DNA of 64,000 bases from Prorocentrum cordatum. Lineage: Eukaryota > Sar > Dinophyceae > Prorocentrales > Prorocentraceae. The DNA lies in contig CAUYUJ010000390.1 in the NCBI GenBank assembly GCA_963575745.1, positions 12,501-76,500 of the forward strand. The letters are read 5' to 3'. The notes beneath the pieces are model-generated. The model ran no database searches, had not been told where the DNA came from, and was given only the letters and a program-made list of their open reading frames with translations. Below, one piece after another: positions 1 through 10,230 of the stretch (position 1 is the stretch's first letter; every line of letters begins with the position of its first letter). The position numbers and the translations under genes are program-made.

Positions 1-300
1 TGCAACTGTGGCTTGAGATGCAGGGGGCCAAGGAGGTGGACATCAAATCGAACAGGAGGGGGCCCTACTCCATGGTCGCGGCACCTTGTTAGAAAATCGC
101 AAGGAACGCCAAGGAGCCATCCTCTGATCAAGCCAGCGCGAGCCCACGACAGAATTTACGATCGATTGCGCGGGCGAGAGAGGTCACACTTGTCTCCCAG
201 CGTGATGTCCCAAAGCAAAACAGGCATGCCAAGCTGGATAACGGCTTTGGCAAAGCCCCCTGTGCCCGAGGAAAAAATATAATTGCGCGACTGGCTCAGG
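1..300 (-). pseudogene. methyltransferase-like C-terminal domain of the DIRS-like element (partial)
   Basis: Directly downstream of the recombinase, in the same frame, the minus strand reads FSSGTGGFAKAV and then PVLLWDITLGDKCDL. This looks like the glycine-rich SAM-binding motif I and the following acidic strand of a cytosine-5 methyltransferase-type Rossmann fold. After an in-frame TAA (158-156) the same frame continues as GWLLGVPCDFLTRCRDHG, where the Pro-Cys pair sits where the motif IV PC of C5 methyltransferases would be. The frame stays open to the window edge. Cytosine methyltransferases captured by dinoflagellate retrotransposons have been reported; whether this diverged domain had such activity is inference. 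The TAA separates the two motifs, so this copy cannot make the whole domain. Confidence 0.55.
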
Positions 301-1190
301 GGCACCGCGCAGGCCTCGTCGTGGCGGCGCTGCGCGGCGGGCAACTTGTGGATATGTTCTGTCAGCCGTCCGCCTTTCTCGCACCCGCGCACGGAACTCC
401 ACGATTTCCAGCGGCCCGGGCGGCGGATCTGCCCCAGGTCGCGGAGCCCGGCGGCGCAGTCGCGGCTCGGGCCCGGGTGGCGCAGCTTGTAGACTTGGCG
501 GGCCCCCAGCTCCGAGAGCCCCAGCGACCGCGCGGCCTTCCTCCAGGCATTGGCCACCTGGAGTTGGGAGGCCGCAAAGCGGGGCGCCCAGGGCGGGGCG
601 CCTCCGCGGCCTCGCGCCGCCGCCGTCCCCATTAGGCCCTGGTCCAGGCCGACGTGCCTGTCCGGGTCCACCCGCACCGCCGCGTCGTACGCGCCTGTCT
701 AAGAAACCTCCCCGATCTCCCGCGCGTGCAGCGTCGCAGAGAGGAGCCGATGCGCCCCCGAAGCCGAGGCGGCGGGCGGCGCAACGTCCTGCAGCCGCAA
801 CCCGTGGATCTCTCCTGGGCGGCCGTAGATCTCGAAGAAGAGCCAGATAACGTGCGCCTCCTGGGTGCTGCGCTGATGTGACAGGTAGTTCACAACCATG
901 GCGACGACCTCGTAGGGCAGCGCCATGCGACTGCGGGGCGGCGCCAGGTTGCGCCAACCTCGGGCCGCCTGCTTGGCGAGCGGCAGGTCGCGGGGGCCCG
1001 TCTTGGCACAGCGCGGGTCCCGCCGCGCCGCCGCCGCGATCATGCGTCCGGTGGTAGCGCTGCTCGAATAACACGTTAATGTAGTCGCGCGCGGCGCGGT
1101 CCATCTGCGTCGGCTCAGTCGTGGCTCTGCGGCGCTGGCTGGCCCGCGCGTCGAAGCCTGTTAGCATGTTGGCGTAGGCCTGGCGGCCCG
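156..1190 (-). pseudogene. tyrosine recombinase (DIRS-type), frameshifted
   Basis: The N-terminal part is read around 1190-1045 (MDRAARDYINVLFEQRYH). The core is read in another frame at 1043-699, with GWRNLAPPRSRMALPYEVV and a helix ending IYGRPGEIHGLRLQD; RPGE is the conserved arginine-containing turn of dinoflagellate recombinases of this type. The C-terminal catalytic part, 677-156, has LRHPGPSRD followed by RRPGRWKSWSSVRGCEKGGRL. This corresponds to the usual R-H-x-x-R box and the nearby W, with the nucleophile Tyr expected around the SVRxYEK position. That Tyr reads Cys here (RGCEK). Frame changes at about 1045 and 690 plus this substitution indicate inactivity. It presumably once catalysed strand exchange for integration of the circular cDNA. 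Confidence 0.7.
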
Positions 1191-1940
1191 GGGCCGTCCT
1201 CGCTTACGCGGCGTTCAGCGCCGGCGTCCCCATCGGCGGCTGGATTAGCCGCGCCCGCTGCTGGGGGGTGAGCTGGGCGCTCGAGCCCTGGCGGCCCCCG
1301 GCAGAGGCCCGGAGGGCAGGCGAGGTCGCCGCGCCCGAGCTGGGCCCGCGAGCCGAGCGCGCGAGCAAGGGGGCCGCCGCCTGCTCGCTCAGCGCTGCCG
1401 CAGGTCCGTTGCGCGGACAGCCCTGGAGGAGCGCCGGCGCCATGTCTGCCTGCAGCGCGCTGATGACAAGGAGGAGGGCTACCAGCGACACGTGGAAATA
1501 TACAAGGGGCACTTGGGCCGTGACGTGGCTGGCGACGGGAAGCAGGGCTGGCGCCCAAGACAACCTGGTGCTCACCCAATTCAAGACGGGCCGCGATGAA
1601 AAAATCCTCTTCGTTCCCTGGCGGTGGCGCTTGCAGGGGCTATCCGTGAACCGCGTGCGCGTGTTGACGTGCGCCCCCTCCGCGCTGTCCCTGATCGCGC
1701 CGTGCGCGGCGCTCATCTCTACCTCCGCCCTGTGCAGCTGGTGCTCTGTGATGTCGCGAACGTGGTCTGTTGTCTACTAGCATGGGCTCCTCAAAGGACT
1801 CATGCTCGGAGGACTCGGCGGGGCCTTACTAGAATGGAATTGCAGACGGCAGGCCGGGGTCGCCGCGGGCTCTCGACGGGCCATCTGCCACGCTGTGATC
1901 GGACGGAAGCCACCTCATACAGAAATATCTTGCAGTAGCC

Positions 1941-1942
<2 letters not shown>

Positions 1943-1993
<51 letters not shown>

Positions 1994-2000
1994 AAAAAAA

Positions 2001-2062
<62 letters not shown>

Positions 2063-2076
2063 TAGAGAGAGAAAGC

Positions 2077-2134
<58 letters not shown>
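1943..2134. repeat. (GA)n microsatellite inside the retroelement
   Basis: About 190 bp of nearly pure GA dinucleotide, with short A-runs and a few AAAG interruptions. It lies between the RNase H-like block and the recombinase block of the DIRS-like element and is an expansion or insertion within former coding sequence. Apparent Ser/Leu or Arg/Glu reading frames across it are artefacts. Confidence 0.95.
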
Positions 2135-2136
<2 letters not shown>

Positions 2137-2470
2137 CAATGCGACGCAATGCCCAGCACGGCGCGGCCGTGGGCCCGCATCCTGGAGGCCGCCGAGACCG
2201 ATGCAAGAGAGCCCCCCAAGACAAGCAATCTCTCACCACGGTTCCGAGCGGCTCGGAGGGCATAGCGAACGCGATATAGGACAGCGCGTGCCTCCAGAAC
2301 GGGCGCCCCTTCGAGACGATCCCACTTCCGGCGACCCGTGATGCTCCACTGAGTGTTTTCCCAAAAAATATTCTGCATTTCGGGGAAAGTAAGCGAGTCC
2401 CGTTCCGCGGGCGGACCGACGGGCTGCGGGTCGCCTGACAGGCAGGCGGGGTCGCGCAAGTCCGCGACGA

Positions 2471-3577
2471 TCACCGGGCCGCAGGCTGCGGCGCCGCCAG
2501 CAAGGCACTCGGCGGCGAGCGCGCGGCGACGTGGAGGCAAGCGTTCAGCCCTGCCACAGCGCCACCTCTCACTATGGCGACCGACCTCACGAACAGCGCC
2601 CACGCCCCAGTCAGCCGCGCAGGCGCCAAAACCCCGAGGGGGGCGTCCACGCAGCCGACGGTCGGGGGCCACTGAGCATGGAGATCACGCCAGAGTAAAG
2701 GGGCGACACCATCCCAGGCCATGAGCTCCTGCCTGACCTGAGACCATAGAAGCCCCTCCCGGTGGTGGCACTTCTGAACAAAACGGGAGCGCGACTCCAG
2801 CATGCTGAGCCCCTCCCCGCGAGCGAGGGCGACGGAAACGATGCGACCTAGCACCCGCTCGAGGTCGAGCCCACTAGCGCGCCCCCGCCGAAGTAGACCC
2901 CGAACAGCGAGTCGCGCCCGCCACAAGCCGCACCCGCCACAACGCCGAAACCGAGAGACGACCTGTGGGCGTGAGCGACCAGCCGAGGACGGGGAACTCG
3001 CCCTCCCTGTCGCCGACGTGGTCCTCACGGGTCGCGACCAGGCCGCGCCGCTTGAGCTCCGTCGCCGCTCGGGCGACAGCCCCCCCCGCGGCCTCGGCAT
3101 CATAGCCACTGCTCGCGAAGTCGTCGACGTACTCGAGGTGGCAATCGGGGCCCATCGCGGGCGGCGGGCGGCCATCTCGAAGTCGAGAGGCGTCGCCGCA
3201 GCCCGCCGCCTCGGCCGCCCGCCCCATCGCGGACTGACGCCACCGCGCGGCCCAGGGCCAGCCCATCGGCGCCGCCCTGAGCCGCGGGAAGAGCTGGGTG
3301 AAATCCTTCACGCTGCTGCCCCCCAGGTGGGAGATGCCCAGGGCGCCCGCGCGCGCGGCCCTGGGGGTGATGTGCGAGCGGAGCTGCGCCGGTAACTCCG
3401 GGTGGTAGAAGGCATCCATCAGGTCGGCGCCCTCCGCGGCGAGCAGGTCATCGCTGTCGGTCATCTCCAGCGCGCCGACAGCGTCGCCCGTCACCAGACG
3501 CACTCCGAGAGGCTCGGTGAACATCTCGCTGGAACGGGGACAGCCCGCCTCGACCAGGTGCCGCTCATGCAGATGCT
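2471..3577 (-). pseudogene. reverse transcriptase and RNase H-like region of the DIRS-like element
   Basis: The minus strand shows ADLMDAFYHPELPAQLR, the motif A box with its catalytic aspartate; AAPMGWPWA, the motif B region; and LEYVDDFASSG, motif C, with YVDD codons at 3131-3120. Downstream, in another frame, the sequence reads GLWRARLAVRGLLRRG and then WSQVRQELMAWDGVAPLL and GCVDAPLG. This matches the tail that follows RT in dinoflagellate DIRS-type polyproteins, including a D-A-x-x-G RNase H-like motif. The protein would copy element RNA into cDNA in the nucleus or cytoplasm. At least one frame change separates RT from the RNase H-like part, so this copy is non-functional although its catalytic motifs survive. 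Confidence 0.75.
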
Positions 3578-3751
3578 TAAGAAAATGTGACCAGCGCCGC
3601 TGTTCCCGCAAAGTACTGGCACCGAGCAATGCCGCGGTAGTGCAGCAGCCTCGCTCGGATCCAGCACGCTCTGCAGAACGAACTGTTCGACCTTGGCTTG
3701 CCCGCCCCCCCCCGCGCGCCCGCTGGCCGCGCGGGCGCGGAATTGACGTCG

Positions 3752-3791
<40 letters not shown>

Positions 3792-4454
3792 CGCGGGGTC
3801 GTAGCCTCCGAGAGGCGACTGCTCGACAGCACAGGCGCCCCCGGCCGCGCGAAGCTGCGCGAGCGCTTCTGCGGGGAAAAAAAGACGAGGGCGGAGGGCT
3901 AAGATGCCGCGCGGACTCGTCGACGTGGACGCGACGCATACGCAGGGCGGGAGACGGGCCCACATGCCGCGCGCGTCGGTCACGACAACCCTTGAAAGAA
4001 AGATCGCGAAGCCAATTGAATGCGTCCGCCGCGCAGATCACATCCTTGCAGACAGCCCCCCCGCGCCCCGGCATTTCCCGCGTGCCTCTAGCGAGCCCCC
4101 TAGCGGCAACCACATCCACAGGCGCCGCAGCGAACGGGCACGGGGGCGGAAGGATGCCCCGGGGCCGACGTCTGCCAAAATCGTGGACTCCTCGTGCGCG
4201 GGCAGGGCCACAAGGACCAGCGCGTTGGAGGGGCGCCGCCACCGTGCTGGCCCCCCCCCCTCCGAGGCCAGCGCGCAAGATGAACCATTCTTGCGCCTGG
4301 GCTCCCGCTCCTCGCGGGCCAGGCGCAGGCTCTTGTGCAAAATGGCCTCCTTCTCGACGTCGTTGCGAACGTGTTCGGTCAAGTCGGGCGACGCCGTCGC
4401 AGAGGAGGTAGATCTGGACACCCCCGAGAAACCCGCCTTCTTCTCCAGGCTCAT
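3577..4454 (-). pseudogene. gag-RT linker region of the DIRS-like element
   Basis: Scrambled minus-strand frames contain fragments typical of the region between gag-like and RT domains of these elements. Examples are EHVRNDVEKEAILHKSLRLA, an amphipathic basic helix, at about 4390-4310 and VICAADAFNWLRDLSF at about 4050-4000. A (GA)n tract (3753-3790) lies inside. The fragments are recognisable, but no single frame covers them, so several indels have accumulated. No catalytic function can be assigned. Confidence 0.5.
3753..3790. repeat. (GA)n microsatellite
   Basis: A pure GA tract of about 19 units within the 5' part of the RT-coding region of the DIRS-like element. On the minus strand it would read Leu-Ser repeats between otherwise protein-like segments. 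Confidence 0.95.
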
Positions 4455-5961
4455 CTTGCCACCGACGCCCTTGCTCTCGGCGTCCTTCGCCTTGACCCAG
4501 TGCGCAAACTCTGATTATGGTCTGGGGCCTCCTGAACTTCATCTCGGTAATTACAGATGAGGTTCGTGCCGTCCAGGAGGTCCTGGCAGGTGGCTGCTCT
4601 GATCTGGTGGCGCAGCTGGCAATGCTCTTGCACCCCCCAGTCGGTAGCGCCATGCCTGCAGATCTGACGGAAGTGCTCATGATGCCCCTCGATGCCGAGG
4701 CCTTCCCGCTGCAAGTAGCTCATGCGCCACGCGGCGGTCCCCGGCCCAGGCGGCGACCAATCCGAGCCGGAGTCCTCCTGGCGGGTCATCTCCAGCATCT
4801 TGTGCCACGGGGCGTCTCGGCGGCCCTGCGCGCACCGAGCGATGGGAAAGATCCCGGCGCCCGCATCCACTGCTATCCGGAGACTGGGACTCAAGCGCAG
4901 CAGCGGGCACCAGCTCTACGAAGAGGCCCTGGCCGTCGGGGAGCACAGGTATGTCGCGATCCTGGACGCGAGCCGCGGTGGGAACATCTCCGATGCGGAA
5001 GCCGCCCTCGCAAGCAGCAGCACGCCACGCCCAAACAGCATCAGCGCCGCCGCCGGCAGTGCCCAAAGGCGCCGCGCCGCGCAGCAACCCCACCGCCGGG
5101 CCCACTGGCGCCACGGGCACCGCGGCGGCCCCACCGCCGGGCACCACCAGCGCCCGCAGGTTGGTGAACAACCCGACGTTGCCAACCGCCGCCGCGCGCG
5201 GCATTCCGCGACCGCGATCTGTTCCGCCTCCGCCGTCAGCTGGGCCACCTCCGCGTTAGTCGGCTCCGCCCGGAACCTGTGCACCTAGTCGCGTCGATCC
5301 CTGGAGGCGGCGGGTCGAACGACCCGACGCGCGCGGCCTGCACGTCCGGGTTGTTGGCGAAGGCAAAGATGTACAAATCGCCGTCGGTCGTGTAGATCAC
5401 GTGGTCAGCCTCGGACAAAGCCACCCAGCCCAGGTTCAAATGTTGGTGCCACGCCACCTCGCCTGCGTAGAAGACGTATGCCCTTTGAGTCGTCACTGCG
5501 GCCATGGCTGTGACCAGCACGAGCGCGAGCCCGAGGACAGCCGTCGCAGCGAGCGGCTGCACTGAAGCAGCCCAGGCTGGCGGCCGCGAGCAGAACGCCG
5601 ATCGCCCCGCCCAGCAGCCCCACGGACAGCACGCGCAGCTCGGCGCGGACGTCCCCAGCGACCGCAGCGGCCCCCCTGGCGGGCGCCGCCTCTGGCGCCG
5701 GTGGCGTGGGAGAGGCGCCGCGCAAGCTTCGCACGCCGGGCAGGCGGGAGTCGGGCACGGCGCCGGCGCGGGGCACACCGCTGGGGCGACCTCCGCGCAG
5801 GGCGGGACCGCAAGGCACCGCAGGGAGCACCCAGGGCAGGGAGCGGGCGCCCCGCAAGCCAGGGAGCCGGTGGGACACGGAGGGCAGGATGGCACCTGCG
5901 GACACCTGGTGAGGTACGAGACCGCTCCCGAGATAGCGTGGTCTGTGAGCCACTCCCACAT
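4451..5961 (-). pseudogene. gag-like membrane/Cys-rich N-terminal protein of the DIRS-like element
   Basis: The first ATG of the open frame is at 5961 and reads MWEWLTDHAISG, then a run of C-P-x-C and C-P-A-C motifs (CPPCPTG, CPTPACPACEACA), then a hydrophobic helix (AATAVLGLALVLVTAMAAV). A conserved-looking domain follows (YAGEVAWHQHLNL, then HVIYTTDGDLYI). This Cys-Pro repeat, membrane helix and YxGEVxWH arrangement is the recurrent N-terminal protein of dinoflagellate retroelements; its function is unknown and a gag or membrane-anchoring role is inference. The frame is lost near 5284 and the homologous reading continues in other frames (VHRFRAEPTNAEVAQLTAEA, then LQREGLGIEGHHEHFRQI and DLLDGTNLICNYRDEVQEA). 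At least three frameshifts are therefore present. Confidence 0.6.
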
Positions 5962-7187
5962 ACTCAAGACTTGAGCGACAACAAGCGGCGGCGGCCCCTC
6001 AAGAGATCATCGGAAACCTTTGAAATCACGACAAGAAAAGACCGCCACTGACAGGACAGGGAAGGTCTCACGAAGACACAAAATAAAGAGAGCGCCTAGA
6101 GGTGGGGCCGAAGCCCGCTGCACGTGTAGCAGTCCCTGACATCCGCCGTCCGATTGTTTGCCGCATCCGCTCAGCGCCAGAGGTCCCGACCCCCTCCCCC
6201 AGGGGTAGTTGTCCGCCCCGGATCCGTTTTCCCTTAAGCAACTTGTCTACAACTGGGGAAACCAAACGGTACTGACACCGCTGGTCCCCGGACCTCCCCC
6301 GGGGTGCATTCGAACCAGGATTTCGAGGCGAACCCAGCGGTGGCGACGAGGGCCTCCCAGGGGGCCCAAACATGGGGAATCGGGCGAGAGGGGAGACGTA
6401 TGGGTACCTTTTCCTCCTCTGAGTAACACGGGTCTCTCATTCTACTTCTCCTGGAAGGCCGCACGCGAGGGCCCCGCGATCTGGACTCGGGGGGGCGCCA
6501 TCGTCTCCCGTCGTCTCGCGCCGTCTCCCGCTGTCTCCCGCCGTCTCCGACGGTCTCCCGCTGTCCTGCGTCACCTCCCGCTGTCACCCGTGAGCCTCGC
6601 CCGATCTGGAATCCGTCTGGCGCTGACCGTCTCCCGCTGTTTCCCGTTGTCGCCCGTGGTCGCCCGTTGTCTCCAGCTGCCTCCCGCTGTCGGCCGTTGT
6701 CTCCCTTTGTCTCCCTTTGTCTCCCGTTGCCCCCCGGTGCCTCACGTCGTTTCGCGGTGTCACCCTCTGACTCCCTATACATGCCCCTATCCATACTACT
6801 CTTATCCCTACACCTGTCCCTCTTGAGTAGATCCCACATCCCTATCCCCATCCCGTATCCCGGTCCATCAGTCCCTGGCCATGTATCCCTGCCCCTATCC
6901 CTTCAGCATTCGCGTTGGGTGTCGCATTCACAATCGCATGTCTGCTAGTACTAAGTGGTGGCCATATTGGTAATTCACTTGCTCATGCTCTTTAGAGTCT
7001 TCAGCCGCGAAGGTGCATTTGATGGCCACGCGGCCCGAAGATGGCCCCCAAAGGACCGATATCGACGGAAAACTACTGATCGGAAACATCACGTCGTCGG
7101 AGATCAAAGATCTTCCTACAACCCCCCTCTCCCAGTCCGATCCCGTGCATCCGATCCTGGGGGAGTTGTCGTCGGCCCCTGGAGGAA
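5962..7187. other. non-coding repeat mosaic with a 10-bp minisatellite
   Basis: No convincing gene. It contains one copy of a dispersed repeat (6260-6415) and a degenerate minisatellite at about 6489-6770 built on a 10-bp unit close to CGTCTCCCGC/TGTCTCCCGT, followed by a TATCCCTACCCC-like pyrimidine tract to about 6900. Confidence 0.6.
6260..6415 (+). repeat. dispersed repeat family A, copy 1 (others about 26190-26320 and 28065-28215)
   Basis: Three plus-strand copies share the block order: a CCCCGGG-rich segment, then GTTTCGAGG or TTTCGAGGCGAA, then CAGCGGTGGCGACGAGGGCC, then a lower-similarity tail ending near GGGTACC or GGGTAGCG. The function is unknown. No coding capacity or terminal inverted repeat is evident. 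Confidence 0.65.
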
Positions 7188-7383
7188 AAGGAGGAGGGAG
7201 GAGGAGGAGCATAAGGAGGAGGAGCAGAATGGGGAAGAGGAGGAAAAGGGGAGGCGGGAGGAGGAGGAGGGGGGAAGAGGGAAGAGAATGGAGGAGAAGG
7301 AAGAGGGAGGAAGAGGAGGAGGAGGAAGACGAAAAGAAGGATGAGGAGGAGGAGGAGGAGGAGGAAGGAGGAGGAGGAGGGGG
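7188..7383. repeat. GGA-rich triplet array
   Basis: An interrupted (GGA)n/(GAA)n purine tract on the plus strand. It faces a (CTC)n pyrimidine tract at about 7487-7535 across 100 bp, with a further pyrimidine tract after the gap, so the two can pair as a foldback. Confidence 0.9.
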
Positions 7384-7535
7384 AAGACCAAGAACAATCC
7401 CCCTCTCGCCCAACCCGATCCCAGTGCAGCAGGGGGGCCCCGCGAACCGAGACGCTGCTGGCCAGGGTTCGGAGCAAAAATCCCCCCCTCCTCCTCCTTC
7501 TCCTCCTTCTCCTCCCTCCTCCTCCAGCCCTCCTC

Positions 7536-7635
7536 NNNNNNNNNNNNNNNNNNNNNNNNNNNNNNNNNNNNNNNNNNNNNNNNNNNNNNNNNNNNNNNNN
7601 NNNNNNNNNNNNNNNNNNNNNNNNNNNNNNNNNNN
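7536..7635. other. assembly gap (100 N)
   Basis: Exactly 100 N characters, bounded on the left by (CTC)n and on the right by a C-rich run. This is a scaffold gap of conventional length; the true size and content are unknown. Confidence 1.
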
Positions 7636-7742
7636 CCCTCCCCCCCCCCTTCGGCACGGCCTGACCTACAGCGGGGGCCCGACCACAAGAAGCCTGCCAC
7701 GAGAAACCCAACCCTGAGACCCCAGGATGTCCACAGTCGGGA

Positions 7743-7950
7743 GCGGCCAAGAGGGGGGTGTCCAAGAGGGGGGGGTGCAAATCATGACCGGCGGCATGTG
7801 CGCGGCCCAGCGGGGGGGCCAGGGACGTAGTGAAACAAGAAGAGGCGCCATGAAATCTGGGGAAATATCATGACCCCCGCCATGATATCCCCCCCCCTAG
7901 TCATCACCCCCCTCTTTTCCGCCCCCGACATAGGTTTTTGGTGCGGAACT
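7743..7950 (+). repeat. dispersed repeat family B, copy 1 (second copy 32325-32510)
   Basis: This matches 32325-32510 in direct orientation over about 180 bp. Shared blocks include GGTGTCCAAGA, CAAATCATGACCGGCGGCAT, GGCCAGGGACGTA and TCTGGGGAAATATCATG. Each copy contains a short hairpin; here ATATCATG and CATGATAT flank ACCCCCGC. Confidence 0.85.
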
Positions 7951-9187
7951 TCACGCTTTCCGTAGCAAAACCATCGAAATCCAAGAGACCAAGGGCACCC
8001 TGGAGGCAAGCAGGGTGTTTCTTGGCATGGCTCTCCACCGTAAGGAGCGATGAATGTGGAACGACGCCCCACATGTTCCAAGTGAGTCTACGAAGTCCGA
8101 GGGAGCATCAGGGGGACTCGCCGCCACAAAGGTCGCGGAACGCATGCAGACCAAAGGAACGACATAGCCCCTTTTGAAGAATAAGCGATCCCTATTCAAG
8201 CCGGACCCTGTATGCTGCCCCCATCGTATCCAAGAGCCCAACGGCAATTCCGAAACATCCCAGAACAAGATCCGAGACATCGTGTATTCATGCTCCCACC
8301 AAATTGCATCCCAGAAATGCTTTCGAGCACCCAGAGAAGTATCGAAACAGTGTCGAACGAGTATCGCCCCCCAGGGCTCGACACTTGACAACCCTCAAGT
8401 TTCGGTCCTTTCCTGGTGCTCGAAGTTCCTTCTGGTGATCAAGGCTTAAATAGGTTGGAACATCATAAGATGGGTGGTAAGGACGAAGGACACTTGGAGG
8501 CCGAAGTTGGGATGCTTGGGCGGCGGGCGACCAGCGAAAACGGCAGAGGACGGGCCGCAGAGGCAAGGACAGAAAGGGTACCCTAATTAGAAGAAAACGC
8601 GCGTCCTCGCTGGCTCTGACTGCATATTGAAGACTGACATATTCAGCCCCCTTTAGCACAACGCGGGGTAGCAAAATGAACGAATCGGGCGAACAAACGT
8701 ATCGGGCGAACTAAATGTATCCAGAAGCAAACGAACACATCGGGCGAAATTCACGTCGATTAGCGGCACCGACTGCGGACTGCACCAGCGCACTCGAATG
8801 CCAATGTCGAGTGAACTGCTGAGGAGTTCGTCAGTCGAACTGCCTAGGTGGGCGTTCTCAAAGCGGCACGGGAAACCCACAAAAATCGGCACAAAGTCCA
8901 GGATTGCCGATATGTTGAAAAGTATGTCCTGGACGTGTCTGTTCCCTTCCACTTCCATGCCTTACCCCGCATCTACACAGACACACGAAGATGAATCTGT
9001 GTTAGTGTGTATTTGTCCCTGCGCGACCCGCCGATCCAAAACTCCCCCGCCAATCGCCGACCCGTTCCCTTCTGGCAGCAAGGCCGGCAACGGGCGTGCA
9101 ACGGCTGGCTGGCGGCGCCGCCGGCTTGTAGCGGGCGTCCCCCGGGGCCACCAGCAGCTGGCAGCGGCGGCCAGGCGGGGGGCGAGG
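7951..9187. other. no gene recognised
   Basis: About 1.2 kb with moderate GC, no long protein-like frame and no recognisable repeat, apart from an ATCGGGCGAA-like short reiteration at about 8684-8750. Confidence 0.5.
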
Positions 9188-9305
9188 ACTCCTCCTCCTC
9201 CTCCTCCTCCTCCTCCTCCTCCTCCTCCTCCTCCTCCTCCTCCTCCTCCTCCTCCCCGTTCTCCTCCTCCTCCTCCCCCCGTCCTCCTCCTCCTCCTCCT
9301 CCTCC
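9188..9305. repeat. (CTC)n triplet array
   Basis: An almost uninterrupted CTC/TCC triplet repeat of about 115 bp. Apparent Ser-, Pro- or Glu-rich reading frames across it are artefacts. Confidence 0.95.
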
Positions 9306-9627
9306 GAGACTAGAGGAGCAACGAAAACAGAAACATAATCCTACCAGCCCAAGTGGGCGTGAGCTAGATCCTTTCTTTTTCCAACACCCCTCTTCCCCTT
9401 CGGGAGGGGGGTGCAGGGAGGGTGTCTGAATCACTGTTCCCTATGAATAAACACCCCCTCCCCCAGGCGACTGGTGGCCAACCAGGAACCATGAGGGCCC
9501 CCCCCCCACCATCCCTTTAACAAAAACAATACAACATACACCCTGCATCTAAATTCGGAGCATGCGCAGCCAACCCGATGCGGCCTCCCCCCACCATCTC
9601 AGTCAAAAACAATACAGAGTACGCTTG

Positions 9628-9765
9628 GCGGCGGCGGCGGCGGCGGCTGCGGCGGCTGCGGCGGCGGCTGCGGCGGCTGCGCGGCGGTGGCGGCGGCGGC
9701 GGCGGGGGCGGCGGCGGCGGCGCGCGGCGGCGGCGGGCAGCGGCGGCGGCTGCGGCGGCGGCGGA
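9628..9765. repeat. (CGG)n/(GGCTGC)n triplet array
   Basis: About 140 bp of CGG triplets with interspersed CTG triplets. Very GC-rich and likely to form secondary structure; no coding claim is made. Confidence 0.95.
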
Positions 9766-9899
9766 TTGGCCCCCAGTAGCTGCCCATCCAAAGACGACTG
9801 CTGAATATGCTGAGGCTCGGGCCAGACTCGGGTGCTACGTATGTGTTGGGAGGGCGGGTGGGAGTGAGCGAGACGGCTTGCGGGCGGGGAGGGAGTCTT

Positions 9900-10230
9900 G
9901 ACCCTCCCCCTACCCCCTCCCCCTGGACCTGGACGGGGCGCCCCGCGACCCATCAGAGCATCCAAGAAAGCCTCGGTGAGAAGGCAAACATCACTGATTC
10001 TACAAGGTTTTGGGTCAAGCTTGGCCTCCTGCGGGGGGAGGGCCTAATATGGTTACCCCCCTCTTTGACCGATCTCCTCCAAGCTGGCCCCAAGATGGCC
10101 CCCGAGGCTCGTCAGAATGCTCCAAGAGGGCCCCCCAAAGCGCAAAGGAGGCCCCAAGATGCCCCATGAGGCCTCCCAGAGGTCCCCAAGACGCTCCCAA
10201 GAGACCCGAAGCACCCACGACGCTGTAAGG
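9900..10230 (+). repeat. diverged partial copy of the 51309/56636 module
   Basis: Shares the ordered landmarks CCCTCCCCCTACCCCCTCCC, TCACTGATTCTACAAGG, a Phe-Gly-like GGTTTTGGG and then a run of GGCCCCAAGA-type 10-11-bp units with the copies at 51309-52554 and 56636-58363. It is clearly more diverged and truncated. Confidence 0.65.

Larger units (their letters stand above)
1..5961 (-). mobile_element. DIRS-like (tyrosine recombinase) retroelement, decayed
   Basis: Five coding blocks lie in order on the minus strand: a membrane/Cys-rich gag-like N-terminus (5961 to about 4450), a linker region (4454-3577), a reverse transcriptase (about 3577-2874), an RNase H-like tail (about 2900-2470), and a tyrosine recombinase followed by a methyltransferase-like domain (about 1190-1). 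The order RT, RNase H, tyrosine recombinase is the hallmark of DIRS-type elements, which integrate by recombinase rather than by DDE integrase. Reading frame changes repeatedly between blocks, in-frame stops occur, and two (GA)n tracts interrupt coding sequence, so the copy is a pseudo-element. The 3' end lies beyond the left edge. Domain order and motifs are seen in the sequence; the family assignment comes from known dinoflagellate retroelement proteins. Confidence 0.8.

Noticed and set aside
5962-5985. CGCTCAAG just upstream of the DIRS-like gag ATG on the minus strand as a spliced-leader relic
   Set aside because: Only the last 8 nt match the leader and the upstream bases do not resemble CCGTAGCC, so chance is likely.
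6780-6905. TATCCCTACCCC-like repeats as telomeric or subtelomeric sequence
   Set aside because: The units are irregular, do not match TTTAGGG or related telomere motifs, and lie in the interior of the window.
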